A stretch of 64,000 bases of DNA, taken from contig CALABS010000024.1 in assembly GCA_937887565.1 (NCBI GenBank), positions 41,047 through 105,046 on the forward strand. The letters run 5' to 3'. The notes under the pieces were generated by a model. It saw nothing but the letters and a program-made list of their open reading frames with translations, was not told the DNA's origin and made no database searches. The DNA comes from an uncultured Rhodospirillaceae bacterium. GTDB lineage: Bacteria > Pseudomonadota > Alphaproteobacteria > Rhodospirillales > Magnetospirillaceae. Below are positions 26,217 through 35,163 of the stretch, one piece after another (position 1 is the first letter of the stretch; every line of letters begins with the position of its first letter). The position numbers were made by a program, and so were the translations under genes.

Positions 26217-26235
26217 TCCACCCGTCACGGGTGGA
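26217..26235 (-). promoter_or_regulatory. Palindrome over the STAND-gene ribosome binding site
   Basis: TCCACCCGT and ACGGGTGGA (26217-26225, 26227-26235) are perfect 9-base arms around one base. On the minus-strand mRNA the distal arm contains the SD (GGTGGAG), so pairing would hide it. It could equally be a DNA operator. Confidence 0.5.
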
Positions 26236-26290
26236 CTATATTACTGTCGGCACGCGAGGGTAAATCCGTTCCGCTCACCGGAACGAAATA

Positions 26291-26746
26291 CTAACTCCGC
26301 ACCTTCTCTTCCCAACCGCCTCGCTCGGTCTGCTGGTAATAGACCAACTGGTGGCCGGCGGCCTTCCAGGTCTTCCAGCGCTCGCGGGCGGCGGTGACGG
26401 CCGCGTCATCGTTGCCGTCGAACAGGTCGAGGACGCGGGCGTAGTCGGCGACCTTGTCCGACACCATCCCGTCGCACAGCACCAGCACGCCGGCGCCGTT
26501 GGGATTTTCGTCGGCCTCGGTCAGCCAGATGGGCTGCAGATCGGCGTCGCCATCGGCGGCCGAACCGTGGGGCAGCCAGGAATCGGGATCGTAGGTCCAC
26601 AGGCGGTCGCCAAGGTGCTCGACCCGCTCGCGGCTGCCGGCCATCACCACCACCTTGTGGCCTGCGGCCAAGGCCTTCTCCAGCAGGCGCGGCAGCGCCT
26701 GGTCGAGGGGCATCCTGAGGAGGTGGTAGAAGCCGATCTGGGTCAT
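26291..26746 (-). CDS. holC: DNA polymerase III subunit chi
   Basis: A 151-residue HolC. It links the clamp loader to single-strand binding protein in the replisome. Family features are IGFYHLL at the N-terminus, LPRLLEKALAAGHKVVV, the LWTYDPDSWLPHGS segment and NPNGAGVLVL. Length is normal. It lies 10 bases downstream of a leucyl-aminopeptidase paralog on the same strand, in the pepA-holC arrangement widespread in proteobacteria. Confidence 0.93.
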   Translation of the reverse strand: MTQIGFYHLLRMPLDQALPRLLEKALAAGHKVVVMAGSRERVEHLGDRLWTYDPDSWLPHGSAADGDADLQPIWLTEADENPNGAGVLVLCDGMVSDKVADYARVLDLFDGNDDAAVTAARERWKTWKAAGHQLVYYQQTERGGWEEKVRS

Positions 26747-26755
26747 GATCCGACT

Positions 26756-28168
26756 TTAGCCGGCCCCGTCCCCGCCCGCCAGCGCGTCGAACAGGCGCAC
26801 GCCGAAGCCGGTGGCGCCCTTGGGACCGAGGGGGGCGTCCTCCTCGGTCTCGGACACCCCGGCGATGTCGAGATGCGCCCACCGCGTCCGGCCGGCGACG
26901 AAGTGCTGGAGGAAGCGGGCGGCATCGTCGTTGTCGGGCACCTTGCCCCAGGCGCAGTTGCGAAGATCGGCGACATCGGACTTCAGGTCCTCGTCGCAGG
27001 CCTCGGTCAACGGCAGCCGCCACAGCGGCTCGTCCTCGGCCTCGCCGAACTCCATCAGTTGCTCGCACAGCCGGTCGTCGGCGGTGTAGAGGCCGGCCCG
27101 GTGGCGGCCCAAGGTGCGCACCACCGCCCCGGTCAGGGTGGCGGCATCCACCACCACTGCTGGATCGAGCGCGCGGCAGGCCCAGGCCAGGGCGTCGGCC
27201 AGCACCAGCCGCCCCTCGGCGTCGGTGTCGATCACCTCCACCGTGCGCCCGGAATAGGACCGCACCACGTCGCCCGGCCTGAGCGCCCGGCCCGACGGCA
27301 TGTTCTCGGCCAGGGCGAGCACGCCGACCACGTTGACCGGCGCGGCGCGCCCGGCGACGGCCCGCAGCGCCCCGAGGACGGCGGCGGCGGCGGCCATGTC
27401 GCCCTTCATTTCCTCCATGTGCTCGGCCGGCTTGATGGAGATGCCGCCGGCGTCGAAGGTGATGCCCTTGCCCACCAGCGCCAGCGGGCGCTCGCCGCCA
27501 CCGCCGTTCCAGCGCAGCACCGCCAGCAGTGGCGGCCTTGCCGAACCGCGCCCGACGGCAGCCAGCAGCCCCAGCCCCTCGGCGTCGGGATCGATCACCT
27601 GGACGTCCACCCCGAGGGCGGCCAGCAGGCGGGCGCGGTCGGCGAACTCGGCCGGCCCCAGGACGTTGCCGGGCTCGGCGGTGAGGTCGCGGGCCAGGAA
27701 CACCCCCTGGGCGACGTGGTCCAGACGGCGATGGCGGGCCTCGGCGGCCAGCGGATCGGCGGCGGCGACGACCACCTCGTCGGGTCCCGGCGATTCCTCG
27801 CCATCGGGGCGGGTGCGGTACTTGCGCAAGGGACGGTACGAGCGCAGGCGGAGGCCGTAGGCCAATTCGGCGGCGTCGGCGCCGTCCACCACCACCGATA
27901 CCAACCCGCCGGGCAGTTTGGCGAGCTCCACCGCGATGGCCGCGCCCAGATGGCGGCACGATCGCCGGTCGCCGGCCTCCGGCCGGTCCACCACCACCAC
28001 CCGCGCCAGCGGCGGCGGCGGCGCGGCCAGGGTGACGGTCCCCTTGGCAAGCCCGGCGGCGCGGCTCAGCCAGCCGCCCCGGTCCAACTGGGCGAAGGCA
28101 GGCGTGCCCCGCGCAACGACGACGACGCCGTCGCGCAGGTGGGGGGCGGCGGTGAAGGAGATACGCAT
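26756..28168 (-). CDS. M17 leucyl aminopeptidase paralog
   Basis: A 470-residue zinc/manganese exopeptidase of the M17 family. The metal-site signature appears as VIDTDAEGRLVLADAL, with Asp where PepA has Asn (NTDAEGRL). GKGITFDAGGISIKPAEHM, with its metal-binding Lys and Asp, is intact. So catalysis is likely but substrate range may differ. ATG 28168 follows AAGGAG on the minus strand. It lies between pepA and holC and probably arose by duplication of pepA. Confidence 0.9.
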   Translation of the reverse strand: MRISFTAAPHLRDGVVVVARGTPAFAQLDRGGWLSRAAGLAKGTVTLAAPPPPLARVVVVDRPEAGDRRSCRHLGAAIAVELAKLPGGLVSVVVDGADAAELAYGLRLRSYRPLRKYRTRPDGEESPGPDEVVVAAADPLAAEARHRRLDHVAQGVFLARDLTAEPGNVLGPAEFADRARLLAALGVDVQVIDPDAEGLGLLAAVGRGSARPPLLAVLRWNGGGGERPLALVGKGITFDAGGISIKPAEHMEEMKGDMAAAAAVLGALRAVAGRAAPVNVVGVLALAENMPSGRALRPGDVVRSYSGRTVEVIDTDAEGRLVLADALAWACRALDPAVVVDAATLTGAVVRTLGRHRAGLYTADDRLCEQLMEFGEAEDEPLWRLPLTEACDEDLKSDVADLRNCAWGKVPDNDDAARFLQHFVAGRTRWAHLDIAGVSETEEDAPLGPKGATGFGVRLFDALAGGDGAG

Positions 28169-28219
28169 GACCACTCCTGCGGCAGCCCCTCCCCCGGCCG
28201 AGCCGGGGGAGGGAGCTTG

Positions 28220-29716
28220 CTATTTCTCCTCGTAGTGGTCGGCCACCAGCCGGTCCAGCAGGCGCACCCCGAAGGCGGTGGCGCCCTTGGGGCAGATGGC
28301 GGTGTCCTTCTTGGCCCAGGCGGTGCCGGCGATGTCGATATGGGCCCAGGCGACGTCGTTGGTGAAGCGCTTGAGGAACTGCGCGGCGGTGATGGACCCG
28401 CCCTCGCGGCCGCCGACATTCTTCATATCGGCGATGTCCGACTTGATCTGCTTGTCGTAGGCATCGCCCATGGGCAGCCGCCACACCGTCTCGCCCACCT
28501 CGGTGCCGGCGGCCTCGATGCGGGCGGCCAGCTTGTCGTCGCTGGCGAACAGGCCGGCATACTCGTTGCCCAACGAGATGATGATGGCGCCGGTCAGGGT
28601 CGCCAGGTCGATCATGAACTGCGGCTTGAAGCGATCCTGGGTGTACCACAGGGCGTCGGCCAGGACGAGCCGGCCCTCGGCGTCGGTGTTGATGACCTCG
28701 ATGGTCTGGCCCGACATCGAGGTGACCACGTCGCCGGGACGCTGAGCGGTGCCCGACGGCATGTTCTCGACCAGGCCCACCACGCCGACGGCGTTGACGC
28801 GGGCCTGGCGGCCGGCCAGGGCCTTCATGGCGCCGATCACCGCGCCGGCGCCGGCCATGTCCCACTTCATGTCCTCCATGCCGCCGGCCGGCTTGATGGA
28901 GATGCCGCCGGTGTCGAAGGTGACGCCCTTGCCGACGAAGGCCACCGGCGCCGCGTCCTGGTCCTTGGCGCCCATCCAGCGCATGATCACCAGTTGGCTT
29001 TCGCGCTCGGAGCCCTGGCCGACGCCCAGAAGCGAGCCCATGCCCAGCTTCCTCATCTGCTTCTCGCCCAGGATCTCGACATCGACGCCGATCTCCGCCA
29101 GCGTCTTGCACTCCTCGGCCAGGCTCTCGGGATGGATAACATTGGCCGGCTCGCTGACCACGTCGCGGGTCAGGAACACGCCGTCGGCGACACGGTCCAG
29201 CGGCTGGAAGGCGGCCTTGGCGGCGGAATGGTCGTCGGACAGCACCGCCAGCTTCTTCAGGCTCGGCTTGTCCTCCTTCTTCTCCTTGGTGAGGTACTTG
29301 TCGAAGCGGTAGGCGCGCAGCCGGGCGCCGAAGGCGACATTGGCGGCGAACTCGGCCGGCGACAGTTTGGCCTTGGCGGGCAGCTCGGCGAAGAACGCCA
29401 CATGGGCGTCGCCGGCGGTGAGCAACTGGGCCACCGCCGTGCCGCCCAGCGCCTGGGCGGCGGCCACGTCCAGCTTCTCGGGCTTGCCCAGCCCGACCAG
29501 CAGCACCCGGTTGAGCTCGAGCCCGGTCGGCGCCAGCACCATCAGGGTCTGGTCCTTCTTGCCCTCGAAGCGGGAGGCGTTGATGGCGCGGACCAGCCCG
29601 CCGCCGGTGGCGTGGTCAAGCTGCTCGGCCGCGGCGGAAAGCTTCCTGCCCTCCGACACGCCGACGACGACGGCGCCTTCGGTCGGAACCTGCGGCTTGG
29701 CAAAGGTGATCTTCAT
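28220..29716 (-). CDS. pepA: Leucyl aminopeptidase PepA
   Basis: A 498-residue M17 aminopeptidase that removes N-terminal residues from peptides in the cytoplasm. The signature NTDAEGRLVLADAL and the metal-site segment GKGVTFDTGGISIKPAG are intact. The N-terminal macro-like domain ends near residue 170. Length matches the hexameric PepA family. In other organisms PepA also binds DNA at Xer sites. It heads a minus-strand cluster pepA-paralog-holC, with 51 bases to the paralog. Confidence 0.95.
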   Translation of the reverse strand: MKITFAKPQVPTEGAVVVGVSEGRKLSAAAEQLDHATGGGLVRAINASRFEGKKDQTLMVLAPTGLELNRVLLVGLGKPEKLDVAAAQALGGTAVAQLLTAGDAHVAFFAELPAKAKLSPAEFAANVAFGARLRAYRFDKYLTKEKKEDKPSLKKLAVLSDDHSAAKAAFQPLDRVADGVFLTRDVVSEPANVIHPESLAEECKTLAEIGVDVEILGEKQMRKLGMGSLLGVGQGSERESQLVIMRWMGAKDQDAAPVAFVGKGVTFDTGGISIKPAGGMEDMKWDMAGAGAVIGAMKALAGRQARVNAVGVVGLVENMPSGTAQRPGDVVTSMSGQTIEVINTDAEGRLVLADALWYTQDRFKPQFMIDLATLTGAIIISLGNEYAGLFASDDKLAARIEAAGTEVGETVWRLPMGDAYDKQIKSDIADMKNVGGREGGSITAAQFLKRFTNDVAWAHIDIAGTAWAKKDTAICPKGATAFGVRLLDRLVADHYEEK

Positions 29717-29793
29717 GTCCGGGAATCCCCATTGGCGACAAAGGAACTAACGAGTCCTCTCCAATGTAGCGATCCCGGCGTCGAAGGGAAGCC

Positions 29794-30747
29794 TCAGGCC
29801 TCTTCCAACTCGGAGGAAGGAGCGCGGCGGACGCTCGAGGTCAGGAAGATGGCGCCGCCGGGCACGGCCGAGACCATGGTCACCACCCCGAACACCACCG
29901 ACAGCACCAGAGCGGATTCGCTGGGCACCCCCACGAAGCCGAAGGCAGTGACCATCGCCGTCTCGCGCACCCCCCAACCGGCGATCGAGATGGGCAAGGT
30001 CATCACCAAGATCACAGGCGGCACCAGCACCAGGCAGTCCAACACATGCACATCGATCCCCAGCCCGACCGCCAAGACGTAAACGGCCAAGGACAGGTTG
30101 ACGTGGCCAGCCAGCGCCACCGCCAGCGTACCCAGTCCGTAGCCGGGATGGAAGAAGAGTGCCCGGGTATCGCCGGCCAGGGCCGCGAGCCCACGCACCA
30201 GCTTCCAGCGGCGTAGCGATTCCGGCAGTTGGTCCAGTTGCGTCAGCGCCAAGATTCCGGCCACACACACCACCAGAAGGACCGGGAACACCCAGGCACC
30301 AGGCAGGTCCGGCAGGCGCTGTATCAGGATTGGCTGAGTGAGGCAGACCAGCAGCACCAAGGCGAACACCGTAGCGGCCCGCTCCAGCATCACCGAATTG
30401 ACGGCCCCCATAAGCGTCAGCCCGTATTTGCGCGAATACCACATGCGCACCGCGTCACCACCCACCGCGCCCGGCAGCACGATCGAGAAGAACACGCCGA
30501 TATAGTAGACAGCTAGGGTCTTGGCCCAGCCCAGCCGAGATTCCAGCGCGTGCAGCACCATCCCCCAGCGGATGGCGCCCAACCCAACTTGCGCGGTCAG
30601 CAGCGCCAGAGCAAGAAGCAGGGTCCACGGATCGATGGCCTTGGCCTGCAGCCAAGCAGCCCCCAAATCGACCTTGGACAGCACCCAGGCTGTCAGACCG
30701 ACGGAAAGCCCGCCCTTCACGACCCAAGGCAACCACTTCTTGACCAT
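29794..30747 (-). CDS. Lysylphosphatidylglycerol synthase-like TM protein (UPF0104)
   Basis: A 317-residue integral membrane protein with about eight hydrophobic segments. It has the LPG_synthase_TM family pattern: WGMVLHALESRLGW, FFSIVLPGAVGGDAVR, and PISIAGWGVRETAMV near residue 250. The family includes flippase-like parts of MprF, but no soluble aminoacyl transferase domain is attached, so lysine transfer to lipids is not implied. It may move a lipid or isoprenoid carrier. It ends 77 bases from pepA. The start MVKKWLPW fits a positive-inside N-terminus. Confidence 0.85.
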   Translation of the reverse strand: MVKKWLPWVVKGGLSVGLTAWVLSKVDLGAAWLQAKAIDPWTLLLALALLTAQVGLGAIRWGMVLHALESRLGWAKTLAVYYIGVFFSIVLPGAVGGDAVRMWYSRKYGLTLMGAVNSVMLERAATVFALVLLVCLTQPILIQRLPDLPGAWVFPVLLVVCVAGILALTQLDQLPESLRRWKLVRGLAALAGDTRALFFHPGYGLGTLAVALAGHVNLSLAVYVLAVGLGIDVHVLDCLVLVPPVILVMTLPISIAGWGVRETAMVTAFGFVGVPSESALVLSVVFGVVTMVSAVPGGAIFLTSSVRRAPSSELEEA

Positions 30748-30811
30748 TGGAGAAACCGACCCGCCAAAAGAGGGGGGAAGCTTTAGCAGGAATTGACCGG
30801 CGGGTGAACCG

Positions 30812-31900
30812 TCAGCGGTGCATGCGCACCGGAATCCGTTTGCGCCCCCAATCCCCCGGGACCGCCTCGAAGACCCCGGACAACCGTGTTCCGCAATCGG
30901 GGCAGGAGCCGTCCGGGGTCAGCCGCCACGCCTTCAGCTCATACCAGTCGCGGCCGATGAGAAGGGCCCCGCAGGCGGGGCACCAGGTGCTGCCGCCGCT
31001 CTCGTCGTGGACGTTGCCCGTATAGACATGGCTGACCCCGTTGCCCCTGGCGATGGACCGGGCGCGCGACAGTGTCGAGGATGCCGTGGGGGGCAAGTCG
31101 CGCATCTTCCAGTCGGGGTGGAAAGCTGAGAAATGTAACGGCACGTCGGGGCCGAGCGATTCGACCACCCAGCGGCTCAAGGCGTCGATTTCGGCGTCGG
31201 AGTCGTTCGCGCCCGGAATGAGAAGGGTGGTGATTTCGAACCATACGCTGGTTTCCCGCTTCAAATATTCGAGGGTGTCGAGGACGGGGCGGAGATGTCC
31301 GCCGCAGAGTTCGTGGTAGAAGGACTCGGAAAACGCCTTCAAATCGACGTTGGCCGCGTCCATGTGGGAGAAGAACTCCTCCCGCGCGCCGGGGGCGATG
31401 TAGCCGGCGGTGACCGCCACCGTCCTGAGGCCGAGCGCGTGGCAGGCCTTGGCGGTGTCCACCGCGTATTCCAGGAAGATGACCGGGTCGTTGTAGGTGA
31501 AGGCCACCGACCGGCAGCCCAGCCGTTGGGCGGCCCGGGCGATCTCCGCCGGGTCGGCGCGATCATTGAGGCGGTCGATCTCACGCGCCTTCGAGATGTC
31601 CCAGTTCTGGCAGAACTTGCAGGTCAAGTTGCAGCCGGCGGTGCCGAACGACAACACCGGCGTGCCGGGAAGGAAATGGTTGAGCGGCTTCTTCTCGATG
31701 GGGTCGACGCAGAAGCCCGAGGACCGTCCGTAGGTGGTCAGCACCATGGCCTCGCCCGATCTGGCGCGCACGAAGCACAGCCCGCGCTGCCCGTCATGGA
31801 GCTTGCACAGGCGCGGACACAGGTCGCACTGCAGGCGGCCATCGTCCAGGCGATGCCACCAGCGTGCCGGAAAATGCGACCCTTGCACCTCGTGTTCCAT
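30812..31900 (-). CDS. amrS: AmmeMemoRadiSam system radical SAM enzyme
   Basis: A 362-residue radical SAM enzyme. The cluster motif is GCNLTCKFCQNW (Cys-x3-Cys-x2-Cys). An N-terminal Cys-rich stretch, CDLCPRLCKLHDGQRGLC, and a C-terminal CPACG/CPDCG pair suggest extra metal sites. Conserved SVAFTYNDPVIFLEYAVDT matches PflA/AmrS-type enzymes. AmrS always co-occurs with the AmmeMemo genes, here the divergent amrB-amrA fusion 144 bases away. The modified substrate is unknown. The ATG at 31900 has no strong SD. Confidence 0.92.
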   Translation of the reverse strand: MEHEVQGSHFPARWWHRLDDGRLQCDLCPRLCKLHDGQRGLCFVRARSGEAMVLTTYGRSSGFCVDPIEKKPLNHFLPGTPVLSFGTAGCNLTCKFCQNWDISKAREIDRLNDRADPAEIARAAQRLGCRSVAFTYNDPVIFLEYAVDTAKACHALGLRTVAVTAGYIAPGAREEFFSHMDAANVDLKAFSESFYHELCGGHLRPVLDTLEYLKRETSVWFEITTLLIPGANDSDAEIDALSRWVVESLGPDVPLHFSAFHPDWKMRDLPPTASSTLSRARSIARGNGVSHVYTGNVHDESGGSTWCPACGALLIGRDWYELKAWRLTPDGSCPDCGTRLSGVFEAVPGDWGRKRIPVRMHR

Positions 31901-32044
31901 GGGGGAACGCTACGCCCGCCGCCTCCCCCTTTCAACGGATGCATGGCGGCCCATCCTCCCTCGAATGCCTCTAACCCGTTGGAGGCTTTACACCGAGGGG
32001 CAAGCGGCGGTTACCTAGGGGGAGGTATTCCGTCGGAGGCTCCC

Positions 32045-33421
32045 ATGACCGCCGTCCGCCCCGCCGCCGTCGCCGGGATGTTCTATCCCGCCGACCCCGC
32101 CCAGCTCCGGGCGCAACTGGATGCGTTCCTGGCCCAGGCACGCGCCGCCCTGCCTGCCGGCGACACCGCCGTGCCCAAGGCGCTGATCGCGCCCCATGCC
32201 GGCTACGTCTATTCCGGCCCGGTGGCGGCCAGCGCCTATGTCCGCCTGCTGCCGGCGCGCGGCCGGGTCCGCCGGGTGGTGCTGGTGGGCCCCTCGCACA
32301 GGGTGGCGTTTCGCGGCCTGGCCGTAGGGTCCGCCGATCAGTGGGTGTCGCCGCTGGGGCCGGTGCCCATCGACCGCGCCGCCGTGCAGCACCTGGCCGC
32401 GATGCCGACGGTGGGGCTGCTCGACCAGGCCCACGGCGCCGAGCACAGCCTGGAAGTCCACGTCCCGTTCCTGCAGACGGTGCTGGGCGAGTTCGCGCTG
32501 GTGCCGGTGGTCGCGGGCGACGCCCGCCCGGACGACGTCGCCGCCGTTCTCGACGCCGCCTGGGGTGGCCCCGAGACCGTGGTGGTGGTATCCACGGACC
32601 TCTCCCATTACCTGGATTACGACACCTGCCGGACCGTCGACGCGGCCACCGTGGCGGCCATCGAACGCATGGATTTCGGCGCGCTCGGCCGCGATAGCGC
32701 CTGCGGCCGGGTGCCGTTGGGCGGGCTGCTGCTGCTGGCGCGCCGGCGGGGGATGCGCATCGCCACCCTGGACGTCCGCAATTCCGGCGACACCGCCGGT
32801 CCGCGCGACCGGGTGGTCGGCTATGGTGCCTGGGCGCTCTATGAGGCCGAGCGCCCGGTCGCGACGGCGGAGGACGCCATCCGCGCCGCCGGCCCCGCCT
32901 TGGTGGCGCTGGCCAGGGCCTCCATCAAGCACGGGCTGGGAAGCGCGACAGCCGCCCCCGCTCCCTCCCGCGATGGCGTGCTGGGCGCGCCGGGAGCGGC
33001 CTTCGTCACCCTGAAGCGCGGCGGCCTGCTGCGGGGCTGCATCGGCACGGTGCAGGCGTGGCGCCCGCTGGCCGAGGACGTGGCCGACAATGCCCGCAAG
33101 GCGGCGTTTTCCGACCCCCGCTTCCCGCCGCTGTCGCCCGCCGAGCTGGATGGGCTTGAGCTGTCGGTATCGGTGCTGACCCCACCGGCGCCGATGACCT
33201 TCGCCGACGAAGCCGACCTTCTGGACCAGCTTCGTCCGCGCATCGACGGGCTGATCATCGAGGATGCCGGCCGCCGGGCGCTGTTCCTGCCCAGCGTCTG
33301 GGAGCAACTGCCGGACAAGCGGCAATTCATTGCCCATCTGAAGCACAAGGCCGGATTGCCTACCGATCACTGGTCACCAAGCTTCAAGGCCAGCCGCTTC
33401 CAGGCCGTGGAGGTGGCCTGA
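32045..33421 (+). CDS. AmrB-AmrA fusion protein (MEMO1 + AMMECR1 domains)
   Basis: A 458-residue fusion. The N-terminal about 265 residues are a MEMO1/AmrB domain: PAAVAGMFYPADP, IAPHAGYVYSG, GPSHRVAFRGLA and STDLSHYLDYD with its metal-binding His/Asp/Cys set. The C-terminal about 180 residues are an AMMECR1/AmrA domain with LRGCIGT and DPRFPPLSPAEL. MEMO1 proteins bind iron or copper; the pathway product is unknown. It overlaps the next small gene by one base (TGATG) and is divergent from amrS. Confidence 0.93.
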   Translation: MTAVRPAAVAGMFYPADPAQLRAQLDAFLAQARAALPAGDTAVPKALIAPHAGYVYSGPVAASAYVRLLPARGRVRRVVLVGPSHRVAFRGLAVGSADQWVSPLGPVPIDRAAVQHLAAMPTVGLLDQAHGAEHSLEVHVPFLQTVLGEFALVPVVAGDARPDDVAAVLDAAWGGPETVVVVSTDLSHYLDYDTCRTVDAATVAAIERMDFGALGRDSACGRVPLGGLLLLARRRGMRIATLDVRNSGDTAGPRDRVVGYGAWALYEAERPVATAEDAIRAAGPALVALARASIKHGLGSATAAPAPSRDGVLGAPGAAFVTLKRGGLLRGCIGTVQAWRPLAEDVADNARKAAFSDPRFPPLSPAELDGLELSVSVLTPPAPMTFADEADLLDQLRPRIDGLIIEDAGRRALFLPSVWEQLPDKRQFIAHLKHKAGLPTDHWSPSFKASRFQAVEVA

Positions 33422-33663
33422 TGCGCAAACGGTCCCTGGCCCGCGAGGTCGCCGCCGAGATCGACGACGACCGCCGCCTGCTGGCCGATCTGGGCCGCCG
33501 CGCCACCTGCTACTGGTCGCGGGCGAAGGCGGTGGACCGCGCCCAGGCCTATCACCGCCGCCGCATCGCCGGCTTCGCCGAACGCGGGTCGATCACGGCC
33601 GCGCAGAGAGATCATCTGCTGGCGCTAGTCGAGGCGATGGGGGCCCCGATAGCCGAAACTTGA
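33421..33663 (+). CDS. Small hypothetical protein coupled to amrB-amrA
   Basis: An 80-residue basic, helical protein (RRATCYWSRAKAVDRAQAY, then RRRIAGFAERGSITAAQRDHL). No family is recognised. Its ATG shares the A of the amrB-amrA stop (TGATG), so it is translated by coupling. The context suggests a link to the AmmeMemoRadiSam pathway, but that is inference only. No signal peptide, metal motif or membrane segment is visible. Confidence 0.6.
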   Translation: MRKRSLAREVAAEIDDDRRLLADLGRRATCYWSRAKAVDRAQAYHRRRIAGFAERGSITAAQRDHLLALVEAMGAPIAET

Positions 33664-33788
33664 CCTCACAAATGTCGCGGCGGTGGTATCATGCTACTGC
33701 CACAAACCCTCCCGGGTATATCAGAGTTCACTGATCAAGGCGGCCCGGCGAATGGCCGCCCAAAGAACCCAAGGGAGGACTTAGTCAC

Positions 33789-35090
33789 ATGCCCATCACA
33801 GGGAGCCCGGCCGGCGCCGGGACGCCTCGGTTCGCGCGCTCGTTGGCGGCCGCGTTCATCCTCACCGCCGGCACCGTGGTCGCGACCACCCCGGCCCATG
33901 CCACCAATGGCTATTTCGCCAACGGTTACGGCGCTCCGTCCAAGGCGCAGGCGGGCGCCGGCGTCGCCCATGGCGAAGGCCCGCTGGCCTCGGCCCAGAA
34001 CCCGGCCCTCGGCGTCCAGGTGGGTAACGTCGCCGGCCTGTGCTTCACCGGCTTCATGCCCCATCGCTACACGGACAGCGCCGCTGGCGGCGCCATGGTC
34101 CCGGGCAAGGTCAAGAGCGACAACGAGTTCTTCCCGATCGTGTGCGGCGGCGTGAACTACATGCTGGACAACGACACGTCGCTGGGGCTGGTGATGTTCG
34201 GCAACGGCGGCATGAACACTGAGTACGATACCAACGTCTTCGCCAACTTCAACGGCGGCACGGCGGAAAGCACCCCTCTGGGAATGGATATGGCGCAGGC
34301 CTTCTTCGCCCTGAACGCCGCCCATCGGCTGACCCCGACGGTCAGCATCGGCGCCGCACCGGTGCTAGCGGTGCAGCGGTTCAAGGCCTATGGCCTGGAA
34401 CCCTTCGCGGGCTCGTCGACCGACGCCGCCCATCTCACCAATAACGGCTACGACTGGTCGGTCGGCGGCGGCTTCAAGCTGGGCGCAACCTGGGACGCCG
34501 CCAAGTGGGTGACCCTTGGCGTCAACTACCAGTCCCGCATGTGGATGCAGCCCTTCGAAAAATATAAGGGACTGTTCGCCGAGGGCGGCGACTTCGACAT
34601 TCCCTCGACGGTCGGCGTCGGCGCTGCCTTCAAGCCGGACGATCGCTGGATTGTGTCTCTGGAATACCAGCGGATCTTCTATAACGAGATATCGTCGGTC
34701 TCCAACAGTCACGTCCGCAGTGGCGGCAGCCTCGCCCTCGGCTCGGACAATGGCGCCGGCTTCGGGTGGAAGGACATGGACATCTTCCGTATCGGCGCCG
34801 AATTCAAGGCCACCGACAGCTTGACCCTGCGCACCGGCTTCAGCCACGCGAGCAAGTTCGCGGACAACCAGGAGGTCCTGTTCAACGTCCTGGCTCCGGC
34901 CACCGTGCGGACCCATGCCGGCGCCGGCTTCACCTACCGCTTCAACGAGACGTGGTCGGTCACTGGTTCCTATCTCCATGCCTTCTCGGAGAGCCTGACC
35001 GGTACCAATCCGGCCATGGCGCCCAACGATTCGACCAAGCTCCAGATGGACCAGGACGAGGTGTCGCTCGGCTTCTCCTACAAGTTCTGA
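33789..35090 (+). CDS. OmpP1/FadL family outer-membrane porin
   Basis: A 433-residue beta-barrel for uptake of hydrophobic compounds such as fatty acids. The signal peptide is about 36 residues and ends PAHATNG. The mature N-terminus, NGYFANGYGAPSKAQAGAG, and GEGPLASAQNPA match the FadL hatch region. The C-terminus ends in an aromatic strand, SLGFSYKF, as needed for BAM recognition. AAGGGAGGACTTAGTCAC precedes ATG 33789. It is a single gene with its own terminator. The acyl-CoA dehydrogenase at 38.8 kb could use the same substrates. Confidence 0.92.
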   Translation: MPITGSPAGAGTPRFARSLAAAFILTAGTVVATTPAHATNGYFANGYGAPSKAQAGAGVAHGEGPLASAQNPALGVQVGNVAGLCFTGFMPHRYTDSAAGGAMVPGKVKSDNEFFPIVCGGVNYMLDNDTSLGLVMFGNGGMNTEYDTNVFANFNGGTAESTPLGMDMAQAFFALNAAHRLTPTVSIGAAPVLAVQRFKAYGLEPFAGSSTDAAHLTNNGYDWSVGGGFKLGATWDAAKWVTLGVNYQSRMWMQPFEKYKGLFAEGGDFDIPSTVGVGAAFKPDDRWIVSLEYQRIFYNEISSVSNSHVRSGGSLALGSDNGAGFGWKDMDIFRIGAEFKATDSLTLRTGFSHASKFADNQEVLFNVLAPATVRTHAGAGFTYRFNETWSVTGSYLHAFSESLTGTNPAMAPNDSTKLQMDQDEVSLGFSYKF

Positions 35091-35102
35091 TCCCGCTTCC
35101 GC

Positions 35103-35137
35103 GGCGGCGGCCCCCGGGCCGCCGCCCTTTCCTTTTC
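35103..35137 (+). terminator. Terminator after the porin gene
   Basis: GGCGGCGGCC (35103-35112) pairs with GGCCGCCGCC (35117-35126), and CTTTCCTTTTC follows. It starts 13 bases past the porin stop. Confidence 0.75.
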
Positions 35138-35163
35138 ACCGCCGGGCGTCTAGTGTCCCGCGC

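Noticed and set aside
26351..30082. Plus-strand open frame of 1243 codons
   Set aside because: Antisense to holC, both aminopeptidases and the membrane protein gene, which all have clear family motifs; low-complexity translation.
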